In this document: in pieces, positions 38,762-47,197 of the stretch
How the letters are laid out: each line of letters begins with the position of its first letter
Position numbering within the stretch: position 1 is the first letter of the stretch
Source: Natronomonas sp.
GTDB taxonomy: Archaea; Halobacteriota; Halobacteria; Halobacteriales; Haloarculaceae
DNA length: 64,000 nucleotides
Direction: 5' to 3'
Assembly: GCF_028274965.1 (NCBI RefSeq)
Contig: NZ_JAQCNO010000048.1
Location: 117,570-181,569 of the forward strand
Notes under the pieces: model-generated
Databases searched by the model: none
Seen by the model: the letters and a program-made list of their open reading frames with translations, nothing else
Told to the model about the DNA's origin: nothing
Position numbers and translations under genes: made by a program

Positions 38762-39934
38762 TCACCACCCGAGCGAGAGCAGTCTGTTCAGCGCGATGAC
38801 GCAAAGCACCGTTGCGGTCACCCCCGAGAGGAGGCCGAAGGCGACCCCCCACCCGAAGAGGTCCGCGGCCGTCCCGACGACGACGCTGCCGAGCGCGCCG
38901 ATCAGCATGTACGCCGTCCGGACGAGGCCGAACCCGAGTCCGCGCTCGTCCTCGCCGAGGACGTCCATGAACCGCGACTGCAGCGGCGCGCCCCACGTCA
39001 TCGAGAGCCCGACGCACCCGACGCCGACGACGGCGATCGCGTCGCCGTCGCCGACCACGAGGAGGCCGAACCCGACGACACCGGCGGCCATCGTGATCGA
39101 CGCGGCGGCGTCCCGCGAGAGCCGGTCCGACACCGTTCCCATCACCGGCTGGGCGACCCCGTTCGTCAGGAAGTACAGCGAAAAGAGGAGTCCGGCGGCG
39201 GTCTGTGAGAGCCCGTAGCCCTGCTGGAGGAACGCGGGGAGAAACGACGCCGTCGCCTGCCAGGCGAACGCGCCGAGCCCCGAGAGGGCGGTCGTGTACG
39301 CGATCGACGGCCGCGCCAACAGCTCCGAGAGCGCGCCGAGTCGGACCCGATCGCGGATCCGGGCGTCGGGGGCCCGCGGTTCGATCGGCCGGACCCGCAG
39401 CCAAAAGGCGGCGGCGACCGGGATCCCCGCGGCGGTTCCGAGAAGTACCGCCGGCCGCCAGCCGTACCGCGCGCCGATGGCCGCCGCCGCGGGCGGCATG
39501 AGGAGGCCGGCGATCGGCGCCCCCGAGACGTGGATCCCGATCGCCCGGCCCGTCCGGTCGTGTTGGCGGGCGACAAGCGTCGTGGCGACGCTGTAGTGGA
39601 GGCCGGCCGCGCCGCCCAGGACGACCGCGAAGAGCCCGAAGGAGACGAACGTCGGGGACAGCGCCAACAGCGCGCTCGCGGCGGCGGTTCCGCCGACCGC
39701 GGCGAGGATGATCCGTGTTTCGCCGTAGCGGTCCCCGAGGACGCCGCTCGGGAACTGCGAGAGGGCGTACATCGCCCACATGCCGGACAGCGCCAGGCCG
39801 ACTGTCCCCGTGTTCACCCCGAAGGTCGCCTCAACGTCAGAGACGACGGGGCTTATGACCAGCCGCGCGGTGACCGTGACGAAAAACGCCGCCGTACACA
39901 GCACGAGGACCGTACTCCGGTACGACCACTTCAC
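38762..39934 (-). CDS. Major facilitator superfamily transporter
   Basis: A 390-residue transporter with 12 predicted membrane helices. The MFS loop 2-3 motif reads GVLGDRYGETRI, and the matching loop 8-9 MGTVSDRLSRD. I chose the GTG at 39934 (VKWSYRSTVLVLC), because the frame further upstream is proline/arginine-rich and not membrane-like. Its position between the CaiB gene and the thiolase gene, in the opposite direction, suggests uptake of the acid that those enzymes handle, but this is inference. Confidence 0.85.
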   Translation of the reverse strand: MKWSYRSTVLVLCTAAFFVTVTARLVISPVVSDVEATFGVNTGTVGLALSGMWAMYALSQFPSGVLGDRYGETRIILAAVGGTAAASALLALSPTFVSFGLFAVVLGGAAGLHYSVATTLVARQHDRTGRAIGIHVSGAPIAGLLMPPAAAAIGARYGWRPAVLLGTAAGIPVAAAFWLRVRPIEPRAPDARIRDRVRLGALSELLARPSIAYTTALSGLGAFAWQATASFLPAFLQQGYGLSQTAAGLLFSLYFLTNGVAQPVMGTVSDRLSRDAAASITMAAGVVGFGLLVVGDGDAIAVVGVGCVGLSMTWGAPLQSRFMDVLGEDERGLGFGLVRTAYMLIGALGSVVVGTAADLFGWGVAFGLLSGVTATVLCVIALNRLLSLGW

Positions 39935-40085
39935 CGGTAGTCGTTCAGATAGCGTCGGAAAGACCCTTTTGATGTCGCGCCGGGGCGACCGGTTCAACAG
40001 AGCCGCGGGGCGGTGTCGGCGCAAGACAGGCGGAGGACCGTGGAGAGCCGGCGGAGGCGATCCGCCGCGTTCGGACGCGCACATC

Positions 40086-40091
40086 TATATA
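40086..40091 (+). promoter_or_regulatory. TATA box of the thiolase gene
   Basis: TATATA centred about 26 bases before the ATG at 40115; predicts a leaderless thiolase / HMGS-like transcript. Confidence 0.6.
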
Positions 40092-40114
40092 CTGCCGGCG
40101 GTCCACGGGCACCC

Positions 40115-41293
40115 ATGCGAGACGCATACCTCGTCGGCGCGGGGCAGTCGGACTACGGGGCGTTCCCGGAGGAGAGCTACCGGTCGCTGTTCCGGACGGC
40201 CTTCGAGGCCGCCGCCGACAGCGTTCCGGACGGGATCGACCGCGAGGACATCGATGAGGCGTTCGTCGGAACGCTCGGCGTCGGCGGCCGACAGCTCGGC
40301 CTCCCGGGGCCGGCGGTCACGGAACACGTCGGCCTCGGCGGCGTCCCGTGCACGCGGGTCGAAAACGCCTGCGCGGCGGGTGGGTTCGCCGTCCGGCAGG
40401 CCGTCCAGGCCGTCGGCTCCGGGATGGCCAACGTCGTTCTCGCGGGCGGCTTCGAGGTGATGTCGGACACCAGTTCGGACGCCGCGAAGTACTGGCTCGG
40501 CGTCTCCGGGGAGACCGAGTGGGAGCGGCTCTCGGGGACCACGTTTTCGGGCGTGTACGCACAGATGGCGAGCGCCCACATGGAGCGGTTCGGAACCACC
40601 GAGGAGCAGCTCTCGCAGGTGGCCGTCAAGAACCACTCGAACGGGGCGAAAAACGACCACGCGCAGTTGGGGTTCGAGTGCACCCTCGAGGAGGCCAACT
40701 CGGCCCCGGTCGTCGCCGAGCCGCTGAACCTCTATCACTGCTGTCCGACCTCCGACGGCGCGGCCTGTGCGGTGATCGTAAGCGAGGATGTCGTCGGCGA
40801 GTACACCGACGATCCGATCCGAATCGCCGGCGTCGGGGCGGGCAGCGACGCCGTGGGGCTCTTCGAGCGGGACACCTACACCGGCGTGCCGGCGAGCCGG
40901 CGGGCCGCCGAGTCGGCGTACGAGATGGCCGACGTCGGTCCCGGAGACGTCGACTTCGCCGAGGTCCACGACTGTTTCGCCATCGCGGAACTGCTCGCCT
41001 ACGAGGACCTCGGGTTCTGCGAGCGGGGCGAGGCGGGGGCGCTCGTCGAGTCCGGCCGGACCGACCTCGGCGGGGAACTGCCGGTCAACACCTCCGGCGG
41101 GCTCAAATCGAAGGGCCACCCGATCGGCGCGACGGGCGTCGGCCAGATCGTCGAGGCGTACGAACAGCTCGCGGGGCGGGCCGGCGAACGGCAGGTCGAG
41201 GGCCCGGTTCGGGGGCTCACGCACAACGTCGGCGGCAGCGGCGGCGCGTCGGTCGTACACGTCCTCGAGAGAGAACGGGGGGTCGGCGCGTGA
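40115..41293 (+). CDS. Thiolase (SCP2/archaeal acetyl-CoA acetyltransferase type)
   Basis: A 392-residue thiolase. The acyl-accepting Cys86 lies in VENACAAGGFAVRQAV; GGLKSKGHPIGATGVGQ holds the catalytic His; the end HNVGGSGGASVV replaces the second cysteine motif of classical thiolases, as in SCP2-type and archaeal enzymes. It condenses or cleaves acyl-CoA. Its stop overlaps the next gene's GTG (GTGA), which fits the archaeal thiolase/HMGS/DUF35 complex in which the products are physically joined. Confidence 0.9.
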   Translation: MRDAYLVGAGQSDYGAFPEESYRSLFRTAFEAAADSVPDGIDREDIDEAFVGTLGVGGRQLGLPGPAVTEHVGLGGVPCTRVENACAAGGFAVRQAVQAVGSGMANVVLAGGFEVMSDTSSDAAKYWLGVSGETEWERLSGTTFSGVYAQMASAHMERFGTTEEQLSQVAVKNHSNGAKNDHAQLGFECTLEEANSAPVVAEPLNLYHCCPTSDGAACAVIVSEDVVGEYTDDPIRIAGVGAGSDAVGLFERDTYTGVPASRRAAESAYEMADVGPGDVDFAEVHDCFAIAELLAYEDLGFCERGEAGALVESGRTDLGGELPVNTSGGLKSKGHPIGATGVGQIVEAYEQLAGRAGERQVEGPVRGLTHNVGGSGGASVVHVLERERGVGA

Positions 41294-42723
41294 CGGCGAT
41301 CACCGGGGTCGGCGCGTACGCGCCGCGGTTCCGCATCAGCGCCGACGCCTTCGAGAAGGCGTGGGGTCACTTCGACGCCGACGGCGTCGAGACGAAGGCG
41401 GTCCCCGCGGCCGACGAGGACGCGTTGACGATGGCCTACGAGGCGGCGACGCGGGGGATCGAGGCCGCGGGGACCGATCCCGGGGCCGTCGGGTGGATCG
41501 GCTTCGCGTCCTCGCGGCCGCCGCTTGCCGAGGAGGACCTGACCGCCCGCCTCGGGGCGATGCTCGGGGTCTCCGAGTCCGCGACGCGGCACGTCTTCAC
41601 CGGGAGCACGCGGGCCGGAACGCGCGCGCTTCGGGCCGGCGGCGACGCGCTCGAAGCCGGCCGCGAGATCGGACTCGTCGTCGCGGCCGACGCGCCGGCG
41701 GGGGCGACGGACGGATCGATCGACCACGCCGCCGGCGCGGGGGCGGCGGCGTTCGTTCTCGAAGGCGAGGGCCCGGCGGAGATACGGGACCACGCCGAGT
41801 ACGCGGCCCCGTATCCGGGGACGCGCTTTCGGGTCACCGGCGAGGACGAGACCCGCGGGCTCGGCGTGACGCAGTACGACCGGCGGGCGTTCACCGAGTC
41901 GATCGCCGGGGCGGTGGACGGTCTCGACGCCGATCCGGACGCCGAGGCCGCGGCGATCCAGGCCCCGGACGGGAAACTGCCCTACCGGGCCGCCGACGCG
42001 GCGGGCGTCGGCACGGGCGACATCCGGGCCGCGGCGACCGTTCACGCGCTGGGCGATCTCGGCGCGGCGAGCGTACCGGTGTCGCTGGCGGCCGCGCTCG
42101 AGGCGGGCCACCGGCGGGTGCTCGCGGTCTCGCAGGGCGGCGGCGCGGTCGCCGACGCGTTCGTCGTCAAGGCGAGCGGCGAAACGCCGGCGCGAACGGC
42201 GCTCGACGGCGACGGGTCGCTCTCGTACGCCGAGTACCTCCGGCAGCGCGGCGTGGTCACGAACGGGCCGCCCTCCGGCGGCGGCGCGTACGTCAGCGTC
42301 CCCTCTTGGCGGCGCTCGGTGCCCCAGCGGTACAACCTCGAGGCCGGGCGCTGTCCCGCTTGCGGGGCGTTTTCGTTCCCGCCGGAGGGCGCGTGTACCG
42401 GCTGTGGCGCGCTCTGTGAGTACGAGCGCGTGCGCCTGCCGGGGACGGGGACGATCGAGGCGGTCACGACGGTCTCGCAGGGCGGCGCGCCGCCCGAGTT
42501 CGCCGAACAGCAGGCGCGGGCGGGCGAGTACGCGACCGCAATCGTCGCGCTCGATGCCGGCGTCGACGACGCGTCGGTGAGCGTCGCGGCGATGGGGACC
42601 GACGCGGCGCCCGAGGCCTTCGGGATCGGTGATCGGGTCGAGACGACGATCCGGCGGATCTACACCCAGGAGGGCGTGACCCGCTATGGCTTCAAGATCC
42701 GCCCCGCGGGGGCCCGGGACTGA
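41290..42723 (+). CDS. HMG-CoA synthase-like protein fused to a DUF35 (zinc ribbon/OB) domain
   Basis: A 477-residue fusion starting with GTG at 41290. Residues 1-315 follow archaeal HMG-CoA synthase (GVGAYAPRFRIS; DEDALTMAYEAA; TALGDLGAASVPVSLAAAL-like end). At the catalytic cysteine position (ACKAGT in active enzymes) this protein has GSTRAGT (near residue 107), with no Cys. Residues 345-477 are DUF35: zinc ribbon CPACG...CTGCG, then an OB fold (GTGTIEAVTTVSQGG). DUF35 links thiolase and HMGS in archaeal complexes. Loss of the cysteine suggests a structural or altered catalytic role, so it is unlikely to be the mevalonate-pathway enzyme. Confidence 0.8.
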   Translation: MTAITGVGAYAPRFRISADAFEKAWGHFDADGVETKAVPAADEDALTMAYEAATRGIEAAGTDPGAVGWIGFASSRPPLAEEDLTARLGAMLGVSESATRHVFTGSTRAGTRALRAGGDALEAGREIGLVVAADAPAGATDGSIDHAAGAGAAAFVLEGEGPAEIRDHAEYAAPYPGTRFRVTGEDETRGLGVTQYDRRAFTESIAGAVDGLDADPDAEAAAIQAPDGKLPYRAADAAGVGTGDIRAAATVHALGDLGAASVPVSLAAALEAGHRRVLAVSQGGGAVADAFVVKASGETPARTALDGDGSLSYAEYLRQRGVVTNGPPSGGGAYVSVPSWRRSVPQRYNLEAGRCPACGAFSFPPEGACTGCGALCEYERVRLPGTGTIEAVTTVSQGGAPPEFAEQQARAGEYATAIVALDAGVDDASVSVAAMGTDAAPEAFGIGDRVETTIRRIYTQEGVTRYGFKIRPAGARD

Positions 42724-42748
42724 CCGGGGGGTCGGCGGGCGCGGGCGC

Positions 42749-43198
42749 TCACTCGGAGACGATCAAAAGCGCCGTGTTCCCGCGTCGGTCGGCGTAATCG
42801 TCGCCCGCGGGCGGCTTGATGTCGAACTCGACGGTCCCGTCGCGCTGGTTCGGGCCGAGGGCCGTCGAGAGTTCCATCGTTGCGACGCCGTCGGCGTCGG
42901 TCGTCGCCGTCTCGACGCCGTCCAGGCGCGCCGATCCGCCGCGGGCGATGACCGTCGCGTCCGAGACCCTCTGGCCATCGGGATCGACGACGGCGACCTC
43001 AACGGTGTGCTCGCCGGGCGTGGCGACCTCGGGTTCGGGCTGGACGTCCAACTCGGCCACAGCGAGCCCCGAGATGCCCGAGATCATGTTCATCATCACC
43101 GAGAGGCTGGCGACGCCGACGACCAAGGCGATGACCAGTCTAACCGGAAGGCCTTCGATCCCTCGCGTGTCGTTGTGGAACCGCCGTCGCTCCGACAT
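42749..43198 (-). CDS. Pilin-like membrane-anchored protein with Ig-like domain
   Basis: A 149-residue protein. After a basic start it has RGIEGLPVRLVIALVVGVASL, a hydrophobic helix preceded by a Gly-Leu-Pro site like the type IV pilin N-termini of haloarchaea. The remainder is an extracellular carboxypeptidase-regulatory/Ig-like domain (TPGEHTVEVAVVDPDGQRVSDATV; TDADGVATMELS). It may be a surface filament or adhesion component. No prepilin peptidase gene is visible in the window. Confidence 0.65.
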   Translation of the reverse strand: MSERRRFHNDTRGIEGLPVRLVIALVVGVASLSVMMNMISGISGLAVAELDVQPEPEVATPGEHTVEVAVVDPDGQRVSDATVIARGGSARLDGVETATTDADGVATMELSTALGPNQRDGTVEFDIKPPAGDDYADRRGNTALLIVSE

Positions 43199-43280
43199 AC
43201 GCCGTCTGGCCGCGTTCGGACATATAAACCGTCGCCCGGACACCGAAACGCCCCTGTGCGTCCGGCGAGACCCGGCGGGC

Positions 43281-43640
43281 ATGGACCGACGGGCCGCGGC
43301 CTTGGTCGCGATCGGCGGGGCGGCCGGCGCCGTGAGCCGACACGCGGTCGCGGTCGTCTTTCCGGCCTCGTTCCCGTGGGGGACGCTTTTCGTCAACGTC
43401 GTCGGCTCGTTTCTGCTCGGGATCCTCGTGTACGGAGCGGACCGAAACGGCGCGCTCACGGAGCGGACGCGGCTCGTCGTGTCGACGGGGTTCGTGTCCT
43501 CGTTCACGACATACAGCGCGTTCGCCGCCGAGACGGCCGGACTCGACCCGCGGGTGGCGGCGCTGAACGTCGTCGGGACGTACGCGCTCGGGCTGTCCGC
43601 CGTCGTCGCCGCGGCGGGGGTGGTCCGGTGGCGCTTGTGA
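43281..43640 (+). CDS. crcB1: Fluoride ion channel CrcB, subunit 1
   Basis: A 119-residue membrane protein with four helices. Family positions are present: IGGAAGAVSRHAV, FVNVVGSFLLGIL (Asn of the pore) and STGFVSSFTTYSAFA. CrcB/Fluc dimers export toxic fluoride. The next gene encodes a second CrcB and overlaps this stop by four bases, so the pair probably forms a heterodimer. Confidence 0.9.
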   Translation: MDRRAAALVAIGGAAGAVSRHAVAVVFPASFPWGTLFVNVVGSFLLGILVYGADRNGALTERTRLVVSTGFVSSFTTYSAFAAETAGLDPRVAALNVVGTYALGLSAVVAAAGVVRWRL

Positions 43641-43978
43641 GCGCGCTCGCGGTCGGGATCGGCGGCGGGCTCGGGGCCGTCTCGCGGTACGCCGTCGGGA
43701 CGGTCGTCGGCCGTCGCGGACTCGATACGCTCCTCGTCAACGCCGGGGGCTCGTTTCTTTTCGGCGTCGTTCTAAGCGCCGAGCTCGGGAGCACGGCGGC
43801 GCTGGCGCTCGGCGTCGGGTTCTGTGGCGCGTTCACCACGTTCTCGTCGTTCGCGGTCGAGACCGTCCGGTTCGCAGAGGAGGAGCCGGCGGTCGCGCTT
43901 GCGAACGCCGTCGGGACCCTCGTCGTTGCGCTCCTCGCGGTGATCGCCGGTGGCGCCGTCGGCTCGCTCGCCGGCTGA
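43637..43978 (+). CDS. crcB2: Fluoride ion channel CrcB, subunit 2
   Basis: A 113-residue CrcB with four helices: GIGGGLGAVSRYAVG, LLVNAGGSFLFGVVLS and GFCGAFTTFSSFAVETV. The GTG at 43637 overlaps the crcB1 stop (GTGA); a GTG three codons earlier is also possible. Two-gene CrcB pairs act as heterodimers in many species. I saw no fluoride riboswitch upstream of the pair. Confidence 0.9.
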   Translation: MSALAVGIGGGLGAVSRYAVGTVVGRRGLDTLLVNAGGSFLFGVVLSAELGSTAALALGVGFCGAFTTFSSFAVETVRFAEEEPAVALANAVGTLVVALLAVIAGGAVGSLAG

Positions 43979-44046
43979 GGCGGCCCCGGAAACGGACCCG
44001 TCCCGGTCGGTAGAGCTAGAACGCGCCGCCGGTCCGACGCGGCGGC

Positions 44047-44625
44047 TCAGTCGTCGCCCACGGCCGGGGACAGCTTGCGCATCTCGGCCTCGAAATCGCG
44101 GGGGCGGAGCCGATCGGCGGTCCGCTGTAGCTCGGCTCGCATCCGCTCGAACTCGGCGGTCAGCTCCGCGTACGCCTCGCTCGCCCGGAGTTCCTCCTCG
44201 TTTTTGCGCGCCTGCAGCGCCGCGCGCTTCGAGGCCACCGAAAAGAACTCCTGGACCCGTTCGTCGTACTCCGAGCGGGTCGTAAGCGCCTCGAGGACCT
44301 CCCGGAGTTCCGCGCGCTGGACCGGCTTGACGAGGTACTCGTCGAACCCCATCTCGATGATGTCAAAATCGGGTTCGACGGCCGTCACGATCGACACGCG
44401 GCAGTCGTACCCCGCAGACCGGACGTGCGAGAGCAGCTCGTCGCCCGCCATCCGTGGCATCAGCCGGTCGATGAGCGCGACGTCGATGTCGCTGTCGAAG
44501 GCGTCGATCGCCTCCTCACCCCCGTAGGCCGTGCGCACGTCGTACGATTCACGCAGCCAGACCCCGTAGAGATCGGCGAGTTCGGGCTCGTCGTCGACGA
44601 CGAGCACGGTCGGTTCGTCGCTCAC
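44047..44625 (-). CDS. HalX-domain response regulator
   Basis: A 192-residue regulator. The receiver domain reads TVLVVDDEPELADLYGVWLRE with acidic pocket DDE, phospho-acceptor Asp in VALIDRLMPRMAGDE, and the conserved Lys in YLVKPVQRAEL. The rest is a HalX domain, a haloarchaeal coiled-coil (SKRAALQARKNEEELRASE) of unknown mode of action. GTG at 44625 (VSDEPTVLVV) is the best start. A cognate kinase is not adjacent; the orphan kinase at 22101 is far away. Confidence 0.85.
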   Translation of the reverse strand: MSDEPTVLVVDDEPELADLYGVWLRESYDVRTAYGGEEAIDAFDSDIDVALIDRLMPRMAGDELLSHVRSAGYDCRVSIVTAVEPDFDIIEMGFDEYLVKPVQRAELREVLEALTTRSEYDERVQEFFSVASKRAALQARKNEEELRASEAYAELTAEFERMRAELQRTADRLRPRDFEAEMRKLSPAVGDD

Positions 44626-44731
44626 ACGAGACACCCCATTCGTCTGTGTGAACGAGCGTCGCACACATATCGACCACATCGGTTTCATCGCTCGAAACGG
44701 GCGCCGAGAGAGCCGATCGGTAGCCGTCGGG

Positions 44732-47116
44732 TCAGGCCTCGATCGCGACGACCCGCCGGTCGGTGATCGGTCGCAGCGGGAGTTCGGGAAAGGCGACCTC
44801 GAGTTCGTAGACGAGCTCCTCCGCGTCGCCGCCGAAGACGCCGACCGGGAGCGTCGTTTCGCCGAGATACCGGGTCTCGGCGGTCATCTCGATCCCGTTG
44901 ACGGTGATCCGGACGCCGGCCGGTTCGCCGTCGCCCTCGTTTCGCACCGTGACCTCGCCCATCGCGTTCTCGCCGGCGCCGACGGCCTCGGGGACGCCGC
45001 GCCACTCGATCGAGAGCGCCGGCAGCGCGCCGGCCTGCTCGAGGACGCGCTCGGAGACGCCCTCCGAGAGGCCCGCTGAGACGAGCCCCTCGACGCCGGC
45101 GGCGCGGATGTCGGCGGGGTCACTCAGCCCCTCCGCGGCCAGTTTCTGCGCCCGGCCCGCGCCGATCCCATCGACGGCGACCAGGCCGACCGCCTCGCTG
45201 CCGACGCCGTGCTCGACGCGGGCCTCGACGCGGCGGACGAGGTTCGCGTCGCTCGGCGTCCCGAACCGCTCGCAGAAGGCCCGGAGCGCGGCCAGAAACC
45301 GCAGTCCGTTCCGCCTGATGACCCACGCGTCGCTCTTGAGCTCGCCGGGGGTCGTCCCGGACATCCCGGTTTTGAGGATCGCGAGCACCTTCCGGTTGCC
45401 CGGATCGAGGTCCGTCCCGTCGCCGTCCAGCACCGCGCCGAAGGCCTCGCGTTCGTCCCGGCGGGCCGAGACGCTGTCGAACTCCGCCGCGTCGGCGACA
45501 GCCCGGAGGACATCCGTTTCCCCGAGGGAACTCGTCCCGTCGCCGCCCGAGACGCACAGCGAGTGAAACGCCTCGGCCGTTTCGAGCCGGAGGTAGAACT
45601 GCGAGGCGAGGCGGCCGAGCGCCGTTGGTTCGATCTCTAAGCCGGACTGATCGACGAAGCCGCCGTCGACGAGCCGCTGCAGCGTCGCGGAGACGCGATC
45701 GCGAAGCGACGCGCTGTCGTCGTAGCGATCGGGTGCGCTCTGGGCGCGGGCGTAGTAGAACGTCGTTTCGAGCCAGCCCATCACGTCCTCGATGTCGTCG
45801 ACGACGCCGAGGGCGATCTCGGCGTTCAGGTGGGAGTCAAGCTCCTCGGCGAGGCGGGACTCGATCGGCTTGCCGTCCCGGAGCAGCCGGCGGTACTTCT
45901 CGGCGTCGGCCCCGTCGCAGACGACGTGGGCGTAGCCCGCGTCGTCGTAGCCCGGCCGGCCGGCGCGGCCGAGCATCTGGAGGATGTCGAGCGGGCTCAT
46001 GTCGACCTCGCCCTCGAGGGGGTCGTGCAGTTTGGTGTCGCGGATGACGACACAGCGCGCCGGGAGGTTGACGCCCCACGCCAGCGTCGACGTCGAGAAC
46101 AGGAGCTGTATCTTCCCGGCTTTGAACCACGCCTCGACGCGGTCCTTGTCGGCCTTCGAGAGACCGGCGTGATGGAAGCCGACGCCGTCGACGACCGACT
46201 GTCTGAGCGTGTCGTTTCCCAGTTCGCTGGCGTCGGTGTGGTACTCGTAGTCGCCCCGCGAGGAGATCTCGACGTCGCGCTCTGCGAGTTCGTCCCGCGC
46301 TTTCTCCGCGGCCCGGACGGTGTCCTGTCGGGAGGCGACGAAGACGAGCGCCTGACCGCCGTCGTCGATGTGCGGCTGTGCGAGGTCCAACGCCCGGTAG
46401 AGCCGGCGGTACTTGTCGGCGAAGGCGTTCTCGCCGTGGGCGTACGTCTCGACCGTCGCCGAGAGCGGCACCGGCCGGTACCCGTCGCCGAACTCGAAGG
46501 TGCAGTCGCCCGGGGCGTCGAGCCACCCGGCGACGTCGTCGACGTTCTGCATCGTCGCCGACAGCGCGACGATCCGCGGCGCACAGAGCCGCCTGAGCCG
46601 CGAGACGGTCACCTCGAGGACGGCCCCGCGGCGATCCGAATCGAGGAGGTGGACCTCGTCGATGACACAGCAGTCGACGTCGGTCATAAACGAGTACCGC
46701 GGGGAGTCGTGTTTCCGGGTCGCCGAGTCCGCCTTCTCCGGGGTCATCACCAGGATGTCCGCCCGCTCGGCGCGACTCGGCGTCAGTTCCCGTTCGCCGG
46801 TGACGACGTACACCGAGTACCCGAGGGACTCGAAGCGGTCCCACTCGTCTTCCTTTTCGTTCGTCAGCGCGCGAAGCGGGGCCAAAAACAGCGCGGTGCC
46901 GCCGGCCGCGAGCGTCCGGCAGATGGCCGCCTCGGCGAGCGCCGTCTTGCCGCTTGCGGTCGGCGCGCTGACGACGACGTTGTCGTCGCGCTCGACGAGC
47001 GCGGGCAGCGCGGCCGACTGCATCCTGTTGAACGACTCGAACGGGAAGGCGTCGGCGAACGCCGGGAGGACGTCCTCGACGGCGATGCCCGTTTCGTACC
47101 CCGTGCGACCTGCCAC
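44732..47116 (-). CDS. Ski2/Hel308-type DEAD/DEAH box helicase with C-terminal beta domain
   Basis: A 794-residue helicase from GTG 47116. Motifs: VVVSAPTASGKTALAEAAI (I), CVIDEVHLLDSD (II), VALSATMQN (III), and QMLGRAGRPGYDDAG (VI). It then has the winged-helix and ratchet-like region and a helix-hairpin-helix (VDGIGAGRAQKLAAEGLSD) as in Hel308, which unwinds stalled replication forks. After about residue 705 a 90-residue beta-rich domain follows (ALSIEWRGVPEAVGAGENAM; GDGEPAGVRITVNGIEMTAE) that resembles CARDB/Ig-like folds, unusual for a helicase. It reads away from lipA through an 81-base gap. Confidence 0.88.
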   Translation of the reverse strand: MAGRTGYETGIAVEDVLPAFADAFPFESFNRMQSAALPALVERDDNVVVSAPTASGKTALAEAAICRTLAAGGTALFLAPLRALTNEKEDEWDRFESLGYSVYVVTGERELTPSRAERADILVMTPEKADSATRKHDSPRYSFMTDVDCCVIDEVHLLDSDRRGAVLEVTVSRLRRLCAPRIVALSATMQNVDDVAGWLDAPGDCTFEFGDGYRPVPLSATVETYAHGENAFADKYRRLYRALDLAQPHIDDGGQALVFVASRQDTVRAAEKARDELAERDVEISSRGDYEYHTDASELGNDTLRQSVVDGVGFHHAGLSKADKDRVEAWFKAGKIQLLFSTSTLAWGVNLPARCVVIRDTKLHDPLEGEVDMSPLDILQMLGRAGRPGYDDAGYAHVVCDGADAEKYRRLLRDGKPIESRLAEELDSHLNAEIALGVVDDIEDVMGWLETTFYYARAQSAPDRYDDSASLRDRVSATLQRLVDGGFVDQSGLEIEPTALGRLASQFYLRLETAEAFHSLCVSGGDGTSSLGETDVLRAVADAAEFDSVSARRDEREAFGAVLDGDGTDLDPGNRKVLAILKTGMSGTTPGELKSDAWVIRRNGLRFLAALRAFCERFGTPSDANLVRRVEARVEHGVGSEAVGLVAVDGIGAGRAQKLAAEGLSDPADIRAAGVEGLVSAGLSEGVSERVLEQAGALPALSIEWRGVPEAVGAGENAMGEVTVRNEGDGEPAGVRITVNGIEMTAETRYLGETTLPVGVFGGDAEELVYELEVAFPELPLRPITDRRVVAIEA

Positions 47117-47197
47117 GCGAGAAACCGAGGGTGCCGGGCGTATAGGCGTTTCCGTCCGGGGCCACACCCTTTTGTGCGATCGCCCGAAGGAAGAGAC

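Noticed and set aside
43199..43280. Possible fluoride riboswitch before the crcB pair
   Set aside because: I could not find the conserved crcB-motif sequence pattern; only ordinary promoter-like bases are visible.
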